A stretch of 35,990 bases of DNA from contig NZ_JAKDJU010000011.1 in the NCBI RefSeq assembly GCF_030453725.1, positions 1-35,990 on the forward strand, given 5' to 3'. The position numbers were made by a program, and so were the translations under genes. Positions 25,138 through 32,158 of this stretch are shown here, in pieces. Every line of letters starts with the position of its first letter. Positions within the stretch are counted from its first letter, which is position 1. The notes under the pieces are model-generated. The model had not been told where the DNA came from, did not search any database, and worked only from the letters and a program-made list of their open reading frames with translations. This DNA is from Brevibacterium picturae (GTDB taxonomy: Bacteria; Actinomycetota; Actinomycetes; Actinomycetales; Brevibacteriaceae).

Positions 25138-26436
25138 TCAGTTCTGCGCCAGGTCGGCGAGCTTGCGCCCGGCCAGATGCGCCAGGAACAGCGCCTGATC
25201 GGCCAGTCCCTCGTCGCTGTGACGGGCTCGGGGCGAATGGTTGGCTTCGCGTTCCTCGACGGGCAGATTCGGCAGCGCCGCACCGAAGTGGCCATACGCG
25301 CCGGGGACCTGATCGAGGACGCGGGAGAAGTCCTCGGAACCGGGGATCGGGTTCGCTCGCTCCACAGCACGGTCGGCGCCGAAGAGGTCGGCGAAGGTCT
25401 CGAGGAAGAAGTCCGCTTCCTCGTCATCGTTGATCGTCGGCGGCAGCACTCGTTCGTAGTCGACCTCGGCCTTGAGGCCGTGGGCGGCCACCAGTTCGGT
25501 GACAAGCTGCGGGAGTTCAGCCTCGGCCCGCGCCGTGGCGTCGTCGGAGAAGGAGCGGACGCTGACGACGAGTTGGGCGAAGTCGGGGATCACGTTCGGG
25601 GCGGTGCCGCCGTTGAACTGGCCGACGGTGACGACGAGGGGGTCGAAGATGTCGAAACGTCTGGTCACGTACTCCTGGAGCTGTCCGACGAGCATGGCGC
25701 CGACTTGGATCGGGTCCCGGCCTGTGGCCGGGCGGGAGGCGTGGGTGCCCTTGCCGCGAACGGTGATGGACATCGTCGAGAACGCGGCCATGTACGAGCC
25801 GCGACGGCAGTAGGCGACGCCGAGGTCCTGGTCGGCGGAGACGTGGATGCCGAAGGCCGCCTTCACCCGAGGGCCCGCCGCGTCGAGGACGCCCTCGTCG
25901 ATCATCTTCCCGGCCCCGTCATAGCCTTCCTCTCCGGGCTGGAACATGAAGACGACGTCGCCGGGCAGCGAGTCCCGGTCGCGGTGGAGGAGTTTGAGCG
26001 CGCCCACCAGGCCGGTCGTGTGCAGGTCGTGGCCGCAGGCGTGCATCCGGCCGGTCGTGGCTGCGAAGTCGAACCCAGTCGCCTCCTCCACGGGCAGGCC
26101 GTCCATGTCTCCGCGCAGGAGCACGGCAGGCACGACGCCGGTCGCATCCTCGGCGCGCTGACCACCGCGGAGGACGACGACGATGGAAGAGAGCCCGTTG
26201 CCCTTCGTCACTTCGACGTCGAGGCCCTCGATGGCGTCGAGAACAAGTCTCTGGGTGGCGGGCAGATCGAGTCCGACCTCGGCGTTCTCATGCAGGGCAC
26301 GACGCAGAGTCACGAGACCGGGCGCGATGTCCGCGGCATCGGCGGTGGTGGGCAGGTGGATGTCGAGGGTTGCTGCCAGCTCAGGATTCGTCGGATCGGG
26401 CGTCGATGGGGAGTTCGTGTGGGTCGAAGTGCTCAT
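25138..26436 (-). CDS. M20 family amidohydrolase/peptidase
   Basis: A 432-residue metal-dependent hydrolase of the M20D branch (hippurate or N-acyl-amino-acid hydrolases). RGDMDGLPVEE and MHACGHDLHTTGLVGA hold metal-binding residues, and FMFQPGEEGYDGA contains the catalytic and metal-binding Glu pair. The dimerisation domain lies in the middle. Substrates are typically N-acyl or N-carbamoyl amino acids; the exact one is unknown. TAGACT 6 nt before ATG matches the leaderless pattern, and no ribosome site is visible. It is probably co-transcribed with nnr, 10 bp downstream. Confidence 0.87.
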   Translation of the reverse strand: MSTSTHTNSPSTPDPTNPELAATLDIHLPTTADAADIAPGLVTLRRALHENAEVGLDLPATQRLVLDAIEGLDVEVTKGNGLSSIVVVLRGGQRAEDATGVVPAVLLRGDMDGLPVEEATGFDFAATTGRMHACGHDLHTTGLVGALKLLHRDRDSLPGDVVFMFQPGEEGYDGAGKMIDEGVLDAAGPRVKAAFGIHVSADQDLGVAYCRRGSYMAAFSTMSITVRGKGTHASRPATGRDPIQVGAMLVGQLQEYVTRRFDIFDPLVVTVGQFNGGTAPNVIPDFAQLVVSVRSFSDDATARAEAELPQLVTELVAAHGLKAEVDYERVLPPTINDDEEADFFLETFADLFGADRAVERANPIPGSEDFSRVLDQVPGAYGHFGAALPNLPVEEREANHSPRARHSDEGLADQALFLAHLAGRKLADLAQN

Positions 26437-26442
26437 GGCCCG

Positions 26443-26448
26443 AGTCTA
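26443..26448 (-). promoter_or_regulatory. Leaderless-type -10 element (TAGACT) for the M20 gene
   Basis: On the minus strand TAGACT, six bases (cgggcc) and then ATG 26436. The remaining bases up to the epimerase stop at 26510 contain nothing else recognisable. Confidence 0.45.
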
Positions 26449-26509
26449 TTCCCGACCACGCCGAGGTGGGGCACTCCTGTGAGCTTCTCCGCTGGACAGT
26501 GGGAGCACA

Positions 26510-27553
26510 CTATCGGTGGCGCAACGGCGCCGTCGCGAGTTCGGCGATGCCCTCATCGGGCCCGATGCCGGCCTCGAATCCCAAGCCCTCGAGGGCTGCC
26601 CGGGGCGAGGCCACAACGTGTCGGACGTCGAAGGCTCGGTACTGGCCGTTGACCACCGGCTCCGGCCCTCCCATCACCTCTGCCAGCCTTCGGGCCATGT
26701 CGCCGATCGTGTATGCCCTACCCGAACTGATGTTGTACGCACTCAGCCCGGGTTGATGCGCCCCGACCGCTTCGATGGCGGCGACGTTGGCGCGGGCGAG
26801 GTCGGCAACGTGGACGAAGTCGCGCAGCTGCGTGCCGTCCTCGAAGACCTGGGGTGGTTGACCGCGCTCAAGCGCCGAGCGGAAAATAGCCGCGACACCC
26901 GAGTACGGAGTGTCCGCCGGCATGCCGGGTCCGTAGGCGTTGTGGTAGCGCAAGGCGATGGCGCGGCCCGACTCCAAGGTGCACCAGGCAGCGGCGTAGT
27001 GCTCCTGCGCGATCTTCGAGGCGGCGTAGGCCGTACGCGGAGCGAAGGCCGCATCCTCGTCGATCAGGTGTGGTTCGATTTCTCCTCCGCAGCGCGGGCA
27101 GCGCGGGTCGAACATACCCCGCTTCAGATCTCTGTCCTGCCGCGGGGCCGGAGGCACATCGCCGTCGGTGGGGCAGGTGTAGCGTCCTTCACCGTAGACC
27201 ACCATGGAGGAGGCCAGCACCAGTCGCTTCGTCCCGGTGCGGGCCATCGCCGCCAGCAGGGTGGCGGTGCCGAGATCGTTGTGGGCGGCGTAGCCGGGCA
27301 GGTCCTGGGCGTCGACGCCGTTGCCCACCGTGGCGGCCTGATGGCACACCACGTCGACATCGGCCAGCAGCTCATCCAGCAGGATCGGATCACGGATGTC
27401 GCCGTGGACCACGCCCGTGGGCAACTCCGCGGTTGTCCCATGGGCCTGTTGAAGCAGCATGTCGACGCCGATGACCTCGTGTCCGGCTGCCGCCGCTGCC
27501 TCGGCGATGTGTCGTCCGATGAAGCCGGCCGCACCGGTCAGCAGCACCTTCAT
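26510..27553 (-). CDS. NAD-dependent sugar epimerase/dehydratase with a Cys-rich insertion
   Basis: A 347-residue extended SDR enzyme. TGAAGFIG (6-13) binds NAD, and the catalytic triad is Ser115/116, Y176 and K180 (YAASK). Between Ser and Tyr is an insertion with C127, C152, C155 and H162 (C-x24-C-x2-C-x6-H), suggestive of a bound metal. The reaction is probably epimerisation of a (nucleotide-)sugar. In the proposed methylthiopentose route it would invert one hydroxyl, for example ribo to xylo at C3. The start overlaps the phosphorylase stop (ATGA), and the gene is the last of seven coupled cistrons. Corresponds in position to mycobacterial Rv0536 (annotated galE3), from memory. Confidence 0.85.
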   Translation of the reverse strand: MKVLLTGAAGFIGRHIAEAAAAAGHEVIGVDMLLQQAHGTTAELPTGVVHGDIRDPILLDELLADVDVVCHQAATVGNGVDAQDLPGYAAHNDLGTATLLAAMARTGTKRLVLASSMVVYGEGRYTCPTDGDVPPAPRQDRDLKRGMFDPRCPRCGGEIEPHLIDEDAAFAPRTAYAASKIAQEHYAAAWCTLESGRAIALRYHNAYGPGMPADTPYSGVAAIFRSALERGQPPQVFEDGTQLRDFVHVADLARANVAAIEAVGAHQPGLSAYNISSGRAYTIGDMARRLAEVMGGPEPVVNGQYRAFDVRHVVASPRAALEGLGFEAGIGPDEGIAELATAPLRHR

Positions 27554-28365
27554 GGCAGCTCCAAGGGCAGTGTCATGCCTGCCAGCGCCTGGGAGCAGCT
27601 GCAGGAACGCTCCGATGACAGGGAAGCGATCACTGTCCGCAGACTCGATTTCAGTGTGTCGGTGTGTTCGGCGAAGACCCGGAAGACCTCCGACTGGTCG
27701 ACGGCGTGCGTCGAGTCGATGCCCGCATCGAGGTCGGTCACCAGTGCTGCAGTCGCGTAGCACAGCTCGAGTTCTCGAGCCAGGATCGCTTCGGGCTGGC
27801 CGGTCATGTTCACGACGTCCCAGCCCTGTGCCGCGTACCACTGGGACTCAGCGCGGGTGGAGAACCTCGGACCTTCGATCACCGCCATGGTTCCGCCGTC
27901 GACCGGCGGTTCGTGGTCATCGGCAAGCCCGGCCAGCAGGGCTGAACGCAGCCTGGGACAGTACGGGTCGGCGAACGAGACGTGGCAGGCACCCGTGTCG
28001 AAGAACGTCTGCGCCCGGCCGTATGTCCGATCGACCAGCTGATCCGGAACCACCAGCGACCCGGGTCCCAGGTTCGGTTTGAGTCCGCCGACTGCGCACG
28101 GTGCCAGAATCTGGCGCACTCCGAGGCTCCGCAGCGCCCACATATTGGCGCGGTAGTTCACTCGATGCGCAGGAAATTCGTGGCCCTTCCCATGTCGGGG
28201 CAGGAACGCCACAGTGCGGCTGGTGTCACCGTGCGTGAAGGTGCCGGTCGCGATCGGCGCCGAGGGCGCACCGAAGGGCGTGTCCACGTCAATCTCGTGG
28301 GGGTCGTCGAGAAAGGTGTAGAAGCCGGAGCCGCCGATGATGGCGATGTCGGGTGTTTCAGTCAT
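27550..28365 (-). CDS. 5'-methylthioadenosine phosphorylase family protein
   Basis: A 271-residue PNP/MTAP-family enzyme. GGSGFY (11-16), PRHGKGHEFPAHRVNYRAN, EGPRFSTRAESQWY and VNMTGQPEAILARE are the family motifs for phosphate, ribose and base binding. It should split methylthioadenosine into adenine and 5-methylthioribose-1-phosphate. A conventional role would be methionine salvage, but no mtnA or other mtn genes are present, while an epimerase and glycosyltransferases are. ATG 28365 lies inside the preceding membrane-protein gene (8-bp overlap); AGAGAG precedes it. The mycobacterial homologue (Rv0535) is reported as an MTA phosphorylase, from memory. Confidence 0.88.
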   Translation of the reverse strand: MTETPDIAIIGGSGFYTFLDDPHEIDVDTPFGAPSAPIATGTFTHGDTSRTVAFLPRHGKGHEFPAHRVNYRANMWALRSLGVRQILAPCAVGGLKPNLGPGSLVVPDQLVDRTYGRAQTFFDTGACHVSFADPYCPRLRSALLAGLADDHEPPVDGGTMAVIEGPRFSTRAESQWYAAQGWDVVNMTGQPEAILARELELCYATAALVTDLDAGIDSTHAVDQSEVFRVFAEHTDTLKSSLRTVIASLSSERSCSCSQALAGMTLPLELP

Positions 28366-28891
28366 CACGCTCTCTTTCGATTGATCGCTTTGTTCTCAAA
28401 CGGCGTGCGCAGCAACGGACTGCGAACGCCAGGATACTGAGGCAGCAGAACAGGGCCGTCAGCCACAGCCAACGTCCGAGGAACGGCTCCTGGGTCTGGC
28501 CCGTGGCGGCCAGGTAGCTGCTCCTGCCCTGCTCGACGATGCCGGGGAAGAACAGCAGGAACAGCAGTCCGCTGGCCAGGACCGGGACTCGGATGTAGTT
28601 GACGATAGGTATCCGCAATCCGCGTTTCAGGGATGTTCGCTCGGCGGGCAGGACGACCGCGAGCGCACGGTCTGCCAGGGCGCAGAGCGGAAGCAGCACG
28701 AGATCGACGAAGACGGCCCCGCCCAGGAACCAGACCGCAGGAGACTGCCACCACACGTCCGGGTCGAACAGCTGGTCCAAACCCCGCACCAGCACCGCGA
28801 ATCCGGCCAGCAGGAAGCACGCTGTCAGGACCAGCAGGTGCCGGGGCCGAGCTCCGTAGATCGTCCGGAACCATCCGGGATGTGTCGGCAT
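28358..28891 (-). CDS. Conserved membrane protein of the methylthiopentose-like cluster
   Basis: A 177-residue protein with four predicted transmembrane segments (about 18-37, 53-76, 95-117 and 141-160) and a basic C-terminal tail (RRLRTKRS). No catalytic motif is recognised. It starts 1 bp after the stop of the molybdopterin fusion gene and overlaps the phosphorylase start by 8 bp, so it is tightly coupled to both. It may be a partner of the membrane cytochrome or a flippase-like accessory; neither is shown. Confidence 0.72.
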   Translation of the reverse strand: MPTHPGWFRTIYGARPRHLLVLTACFLLAGFAVLVRGLDQLFDPDVWWQSPAVWFLGGAVFVDLVLLPLCALADRALAVVLPAERTSLKRGLRIPIVNYIRVPVLASGLLFLLFFPGIVEQGRSSYLAATGQTQEPFLGRWLWLTALFCCLSILAFAVRCCARRLRTKRSIERERDD

Positions 28892-28892
28892 A

Positions 28893-30119
28893 TCAGGTCC
28901 TGAACTCGATGGAGCGCACCCATTTGGTGTTGTGCACACCGGGCATAGCAGGGACGATGATCCGTGCGGGAAATCCGTGATCGAGCGATAGGTCTGCGCC
29001 GTTGACTCGCAGGGCGAGCAACGAGTCGGGCGCGAGCACCTGGTTGTGCTGCAGCGTGGCGGCGTTGAACGTGCCGGACTTCTGAAGCGATGCGACCCGC
29101 GCCGAGGTCGGATCGCCGACTCCCGCCAGATTCGCCAGTTCGGCCAACCGGACGCCGGTCCATGTCTGTGTTGTCGACCATCCCTCGACACAGGCGATCG
29201 GCAGGTCAGCGGTGTGCAGGGGCATCGCCAGCAGCTGCGCCCGGCTGACTGTCACGTCACCGTCTCCTCCGCTGAGGGTCAGCCGCCAAGCCTCACCGGT
29301 GTCGTCGGAACTGATGCGGGCGGCCACGGCCGTCCGATTGACCTGAAAGTCATTGGGCCCATCGCCTGGCACACGACCTCGAGGCAGCAGCACGGACAAG
29401 GGGCGGAACACGCCACCGATCGACTGGCCGGCGCTGAGGAGCAGGACCAGCGCAGAACCTCCACCGACCATGGCCAGGGCACCTCGTCGGCTCATGGTCG
29501 GCGGATCCGGGTCGGCCGACACCAGCCCGTCTGGATCGGGCGGCTCCGGACGAGTTTCGGTCAGCCGAGTGCGCAGCACGGTGCGCAGCGACCTCGAGCG
29601 AAGGGACGAGATCATCTTCGGCAGCTTGAGACACACGTGAGCGATGAACGCCGCGATGAACACCCACGCACCGAAGTAGTGCGCACTGTAGAAGCTGAAC
29701 CCGAAGATGTAGTCGTACTGGATATTCAAGACGCCCGTGGCCAGTTCGAACAGGATGCTCCCGACCAGAATGAGCAGTGACAGCCGTTCGAGGGCATGTG
29801 CCACAGAGTGTATCGGCGGCCATGTGAACAGCTTCGGTGTCACCGACCACAGCTTGGCGAGCACCACTGGAATGATCGCCATGCCGAGCACGACGTGGAT
29901 GCCCTGATTGAGCTGATAGAGCCAGGCGGGATCGGTGGGCCACTGGAAAGCCGGCAGCCGCAGCCAACCCACGTCCCCCGGGATCGCCTGGCCCAGCTGC
30001 GGTCCGTACGCGATGTAGGAGAGCAGACCGGTCACGGTGACCAACGGCAGTGCGGCCAGCAGCACCGCACCGAATACCGATGTCAGCCACGGCCCGCGGA
30101 TCGGACTGCGCCAACGCAT
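28893..30119 (-). CDS. Cytochrome b-type membrane domain fused to a sulfite oxidase/YedY-like molybdopterin domain
   Basis: A 408-residue two-part redox enzyme. Residues 10-170 form a four-helix membrane domain with histidines at 75, 104, 108, 147 and 161 as candidate heme ligands. A Tat-like SRRGAL (210-215) is followed by another hydrophobic segment (216-231), placing the C-terminal part outside. The C-terminal molybdopterin domain (about 258-408) has the molybdenum ligand C310 in ACVEGWS, DHGFPAR (380-386) and TKWV (398-401). The architecture looks like MsrQ and MsrP (methionine sulfoxide reductase) fused in reverse order. Location among methylthio-sugar genes suggests the substrate could be a methylthio or methylsulfinyl group. 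The role is inferred; direction (oxidation or reduction) is unknown. Confidence 0.85.
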   Translation of the reverse strand: MRWRSPIRGPWLTSVFGAVLLAALPLVTVTGLLSYIAYGPQLGQAIPGDVGWLRLPAFQWPTDPAWLYQLNQGIHVVLGMAIIPVVLAKLWSVTPKLFTWPPIHSVAHALERLSLLILVGSILFELATGVLNIQYDYIFGFSFYSAHYFGAWVFIAAFIAHVCLKLPKMISSLRSRSLRTVLRTRLTETRPEPPDPDGLVSADPDPPTMSRRGALAMVGGGSALVLLLSAGQSIGGVFRPLSVLLPRGRVPGDGPNDFQVNRTAVAARISSDDTGEAWRLTLSGGDGDVTVSRAQLLAMPLHTADLPIACVEGWSTTQTWTGVRLAELANLAGVGDPTSARVASLQKSGTFNAATLQHNQVLAPDSLLALRVNGADLSLDHGFPARIIVPAMPGVHNTKWVRSIEFRT

Positions 30120-30122
30120 CGG

Positions 30123-30776
30123 CTACGGCCGCCCTTCACGCGTCAATTTGGCCATGTACCGGCCCTCGTGCTGGTGCAGTCGGCAACCGTGGAAGCCTGC
30201 GGCGGCCGCAACGCCGACGATGGCCTCGGCATCGACCAGCGACCAGTCGAAGGCTCCGGTCAGCTGTCCCTGGACGCGCAATCGAACACTTTCATGCACC
30301 AGGCCCACCCCGGGCGCATCGACCTCAACCAAGACGGACCCTCCTGGACGTATCAGCTGGCGAATCCGTCGCAGCAGCCGGACCGGATCGCCGCCGATCC
30401 CGACATTGCCGTCTGCCAGCAGAGCATCCTGCCAGCAGCCTTCGTCGGGCACGTCGTCAAAGACACTCATGTGAACCGCGACCGCGCCGCGTTCCTGGGC
30501 CAATTTCACGGCGACGAGAGAGATGTCGATCCCCAGAGCATTGCCGCCGCGCGCGGTCAGTGCACCCGCAAGACGGCCTGCACCGCAGCCGACATCAAGC
30601 GTCGGGCCCATGCAGCGGTCCAAGAACAGCGCATGGTCCGTCGCGTCGGGCGCACCCGTCCATTGCTGGACATCTAATCGGGTCGTTGTGCCATCGGCCC
30701 TGACCACGTCGCATGCGTGGCCTGTCATGGCCGCGTTCAAGGCGTCCAGGGGTGCGAAGTCAATAGTTTCGGTCAT
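30123..30776 (-). CDS. Class I SAM-dependent methyltransferase
   Basis: A 217-residue cytoplasmic protein. The SAM site is TLDVGCGAGRLAGAL (59-73) with the acidic GIDIS following, and a glycine-rich PGGSVLVEVDAPG strand lies further on. The substrate is not identifiable. Its ATG overlaps the stop of the DUF2064 gene (ATGA), and its stop lies 3 bp before the molybdopterin fusion gene. In the cluster it could methylate the sugar or the glycan. Cysteine triads typical of ArsM arsenite methyltransferases are absent. Confidence 0.83.
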   Translation of the reverse strand: MTETIDFAPLDALNAAMTGHACDVVRADGTTTRLDVQQWTGAPDATDHALFLDRCMGPTLDVGCGAGRLAGALTARGGNALGIDISLVAVKLAQERGAVAVHMSVFDDVPDEGCWQDALLADGNVGIGGDPVRLLRRIRQLIRPGGSVLVEVDAPGVGLVHESVRLRVQGQLTGAFDWSLVDAEAIVGVAAAAGFHGCRLHQHEGRYMAKLTREGRP

Positions 30777-31450
30777 GGTTGGGACCCAATCTGTTCACGG
30801 TCGGCTGCCCGAGCGACCTCGGCGGCGAAACGGCTCTGCGGAATCAAGGAGGCGACAGCGTGTGAGTCCTCCCAGTAGTCGACATCGGCCATGACCGGAA
30901 CCGAGGCGACCCGGGCGCCGTTGCTCACGAGCGCCTCCTTGGTCCGAGTGCCGGTATCGGGCCTCGACATCGCCACCGTGGCCAGGCTGGACGTCCAACT
31001 GGGGTTCTGTGCAGCCAGTATCCACCATCCTCCGTCCTCAGCCAGGCCCAGCGCGACGTCATGGCATTCCAATGCCGCTGCCGCCGTCTGCAGGCTCTCC
31101 GCGGTGACTTGGGGCGTGTCCATGCCGATCTGCACGACCCCGTGGCCTGCATCGGCGTCGTGGTGAGCCGCGATCAGCCGGGACGCGAAAGAGCCTCCGC
31201 GTTGGGCGATGACGCGGTGCCTGCCACACGCCGCGGCAAGCTCGTCTGCCATTGCCGCCTCGTCGAGGTCACCGGTCATCGCGATGACCACCGGCCATCC
31301 CAGATCACCCACGACCTCCAGCGTGTCCAGCAGCGAGGCGGCGGCGATCCGTGCTGCCGTCTGCTCTCCGACGGTTGCCGCCAATCTGGTCTTGGCTTGA
31401 CCGGCAACGGGCGCCTTGGCGACCACCAGCATCGTCGGTGGCGCGTTCAT
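30773..31450 (-). CDS. DUF2064 / TIGR04282-type GT-A protein (nucleotidyl- or glycosyltransferase)
   Basis: A 225-residue GT-A fold protein. AKAPVAGQAKTRL (11-23) is the nucleotide-binding motif of the family, and GMDTPQ (109-114) is the equivalent of the metal-binding acidic motif. Family members are named for arsenosugar clusters but also occur elsewhere; the fold is close to CofC and other nucleotidyltransferases. In the proposed pathway it would activate the sugar-1-phosphate to a nucleotide sugar. Start and stop overlap both neighbours (ATGA at each end). Position corresponds to Rv0540 in mycobacteria, from memory. Confidence 0.83.
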   Translation of the reverse strand: MNAPPTMLVVAKAPVAGQAKTRLAATVGEQTAARIAAASLLDTLEVVGDLGWPVVIAMTGDLDEAAMADELAAACGRHRVIAQRGGSFASRLIAAHHDADAGHGVVQIGMDTPQVTAESLQTAAAALECHDVALGLAEDGGWWILAAQNPSWTSSLATVAMSRPDTGTRTKEALVSNGARVASVPVMADVDYWEDSHAVASLIPQSRFAAEVARAADREQIGSQP

Positions 31451-32127
31451 GTCAGCACCTTGGCGAAGTCGGCAATGGTCCGCCACGTTCCCAGCAGCGT
31501 TCCGGAAACCTTGGACTTCGTACCGCGCATGCGCCTGCGGTAGACGATGTCCCTCTCGTGCACGGTCCAGCCCGCCCGCGAGGCCTTGATCATCAGCTCA
31601 AGCGGATAGCCGAACCGTCGGTCGGTGATGTCCAAGGCAAGAAGATCGTCCCGGCGGCAGACCCGCATCGGAGCCAGATCATGCACACCAAAGCCGCTGC
31701 TGCGTCGGATCCACCAGGCCAGGACGGCCGTTCCGGCCCGTGCATGCCAGGGCCAGACACCGTTTCCCTCTGGTCTGCGGCGTCCGATCGCCATCGTGGC
31801 GGTGCCCCTGCTCACGACCGAAACCAGCTCGGGCAGGTCGGCGGGATCCATCGAACCATCGCCATCAAGCACCGCCACCAAGGGGGCCGTGGCGGCGAGG
31901 ATCCCGGCGTGCACGGCAGCACCGTAGCCGGCGACATCCTCATACACCACTTCGGCGCCCAGGCTGCGGGCGACGTCGGCCGTGCCATCGGCCGAACCGT
32001 TGTCCACGACGATCACGTTCATGCCATCGGGGATTGTACTGAAGACGCCGGGTAACGCCAGCGCCTCGTCGCGGCACGGAATCACGACCGTGCAGTTAAG
32101 CGGCTCACGTGCGAGAGGATCATGCAT
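31447..32127 (-). CDS. GT2 glycosyltransferase, polyprenyl-phosphate sugar synthase (DPM1-like)
   Basis: A 226-residue GT2 enzyme with VIPCRDE (15-21), VVDNGSADGT (40-49) and the metal-binding DxD in LDGDGS (87-92). It lacks transmembrane helices, like compact dolichol-phosphate-mannose synthases. It should transfer a sugar from a nucleotide donor to polyprenyl phosphate at the inner membrane face. It resembles mycobacterial Rv0539, which I recall as the decaprenyl-phospho-methylthioxylose synthase (MtxS). It is the first gene of the seven-cistron minus-strand unit. ATG 32127 is preceded by TACTGT and six bases, the leaderless pattern; no ribosome site is seen and upstream in-frame starts run into the divergent gene. 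Confidence 0.86.
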   Translation of the reverse strand: MHDPLAREPLNCTVVIPCRDEALALPGVFSTIPDGMNVIVVDNGSADGTADVARSLGAEVVYEDVAGYGAAVHAGILAATAPLVAVLDGDGSMDPADLPELVSVVSRGTATMAIGRRRPEGNGVWPWHARAGTAVLAWWIRRSSGFGVHDLAPMRVCRRDDLLALDITDRRFGYPLELMIKASRAGWTVHERDIVYRRRMRGTKSKVSGTLLGTWRTIADFAKVLT

Positions 32128-32132
32128 AAGGA

Positions 32133-32152
32133 GACAGTACCAGTGGTAAAAT
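32133..32152. promoter_or_regulatory. Face-to-face leaderless promoters of the cluster
   Basis: Minus strand: TACTGT (32134-32139) then ctcctt then ATG 32127. Plus strand: TAAAAT (32147-32152) then gtgatt then GTG 32159. The two -10 elements are only 7 bp apart and the start codons 31 bp apart. Each promoter's upstream contacts must lie inside the other gene, so simultaneous firing seems unlikely. Confidence 0.5.
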
Positions 32153-32158
32153 GTGATT

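Noticed and set aside
27550..28365. Ordinary methionine-salvage operon
   Set aside because: Other mtn genes (isomerase, dehydratase, enolase-phosphatase, dioxygenase) are absent and the neighbours are glycan-type enzymes.
30123..31450. Arsenosugar biosynthesis, suggested by the TIGR04282-type protein and methyltransferase
   Set aside because: No radical-SAM protein, no ArsM cysteine triad and no ars genes; the MTA phosphorylase, GT2 and GT-C set fits methylthio-sugar synthesis better.
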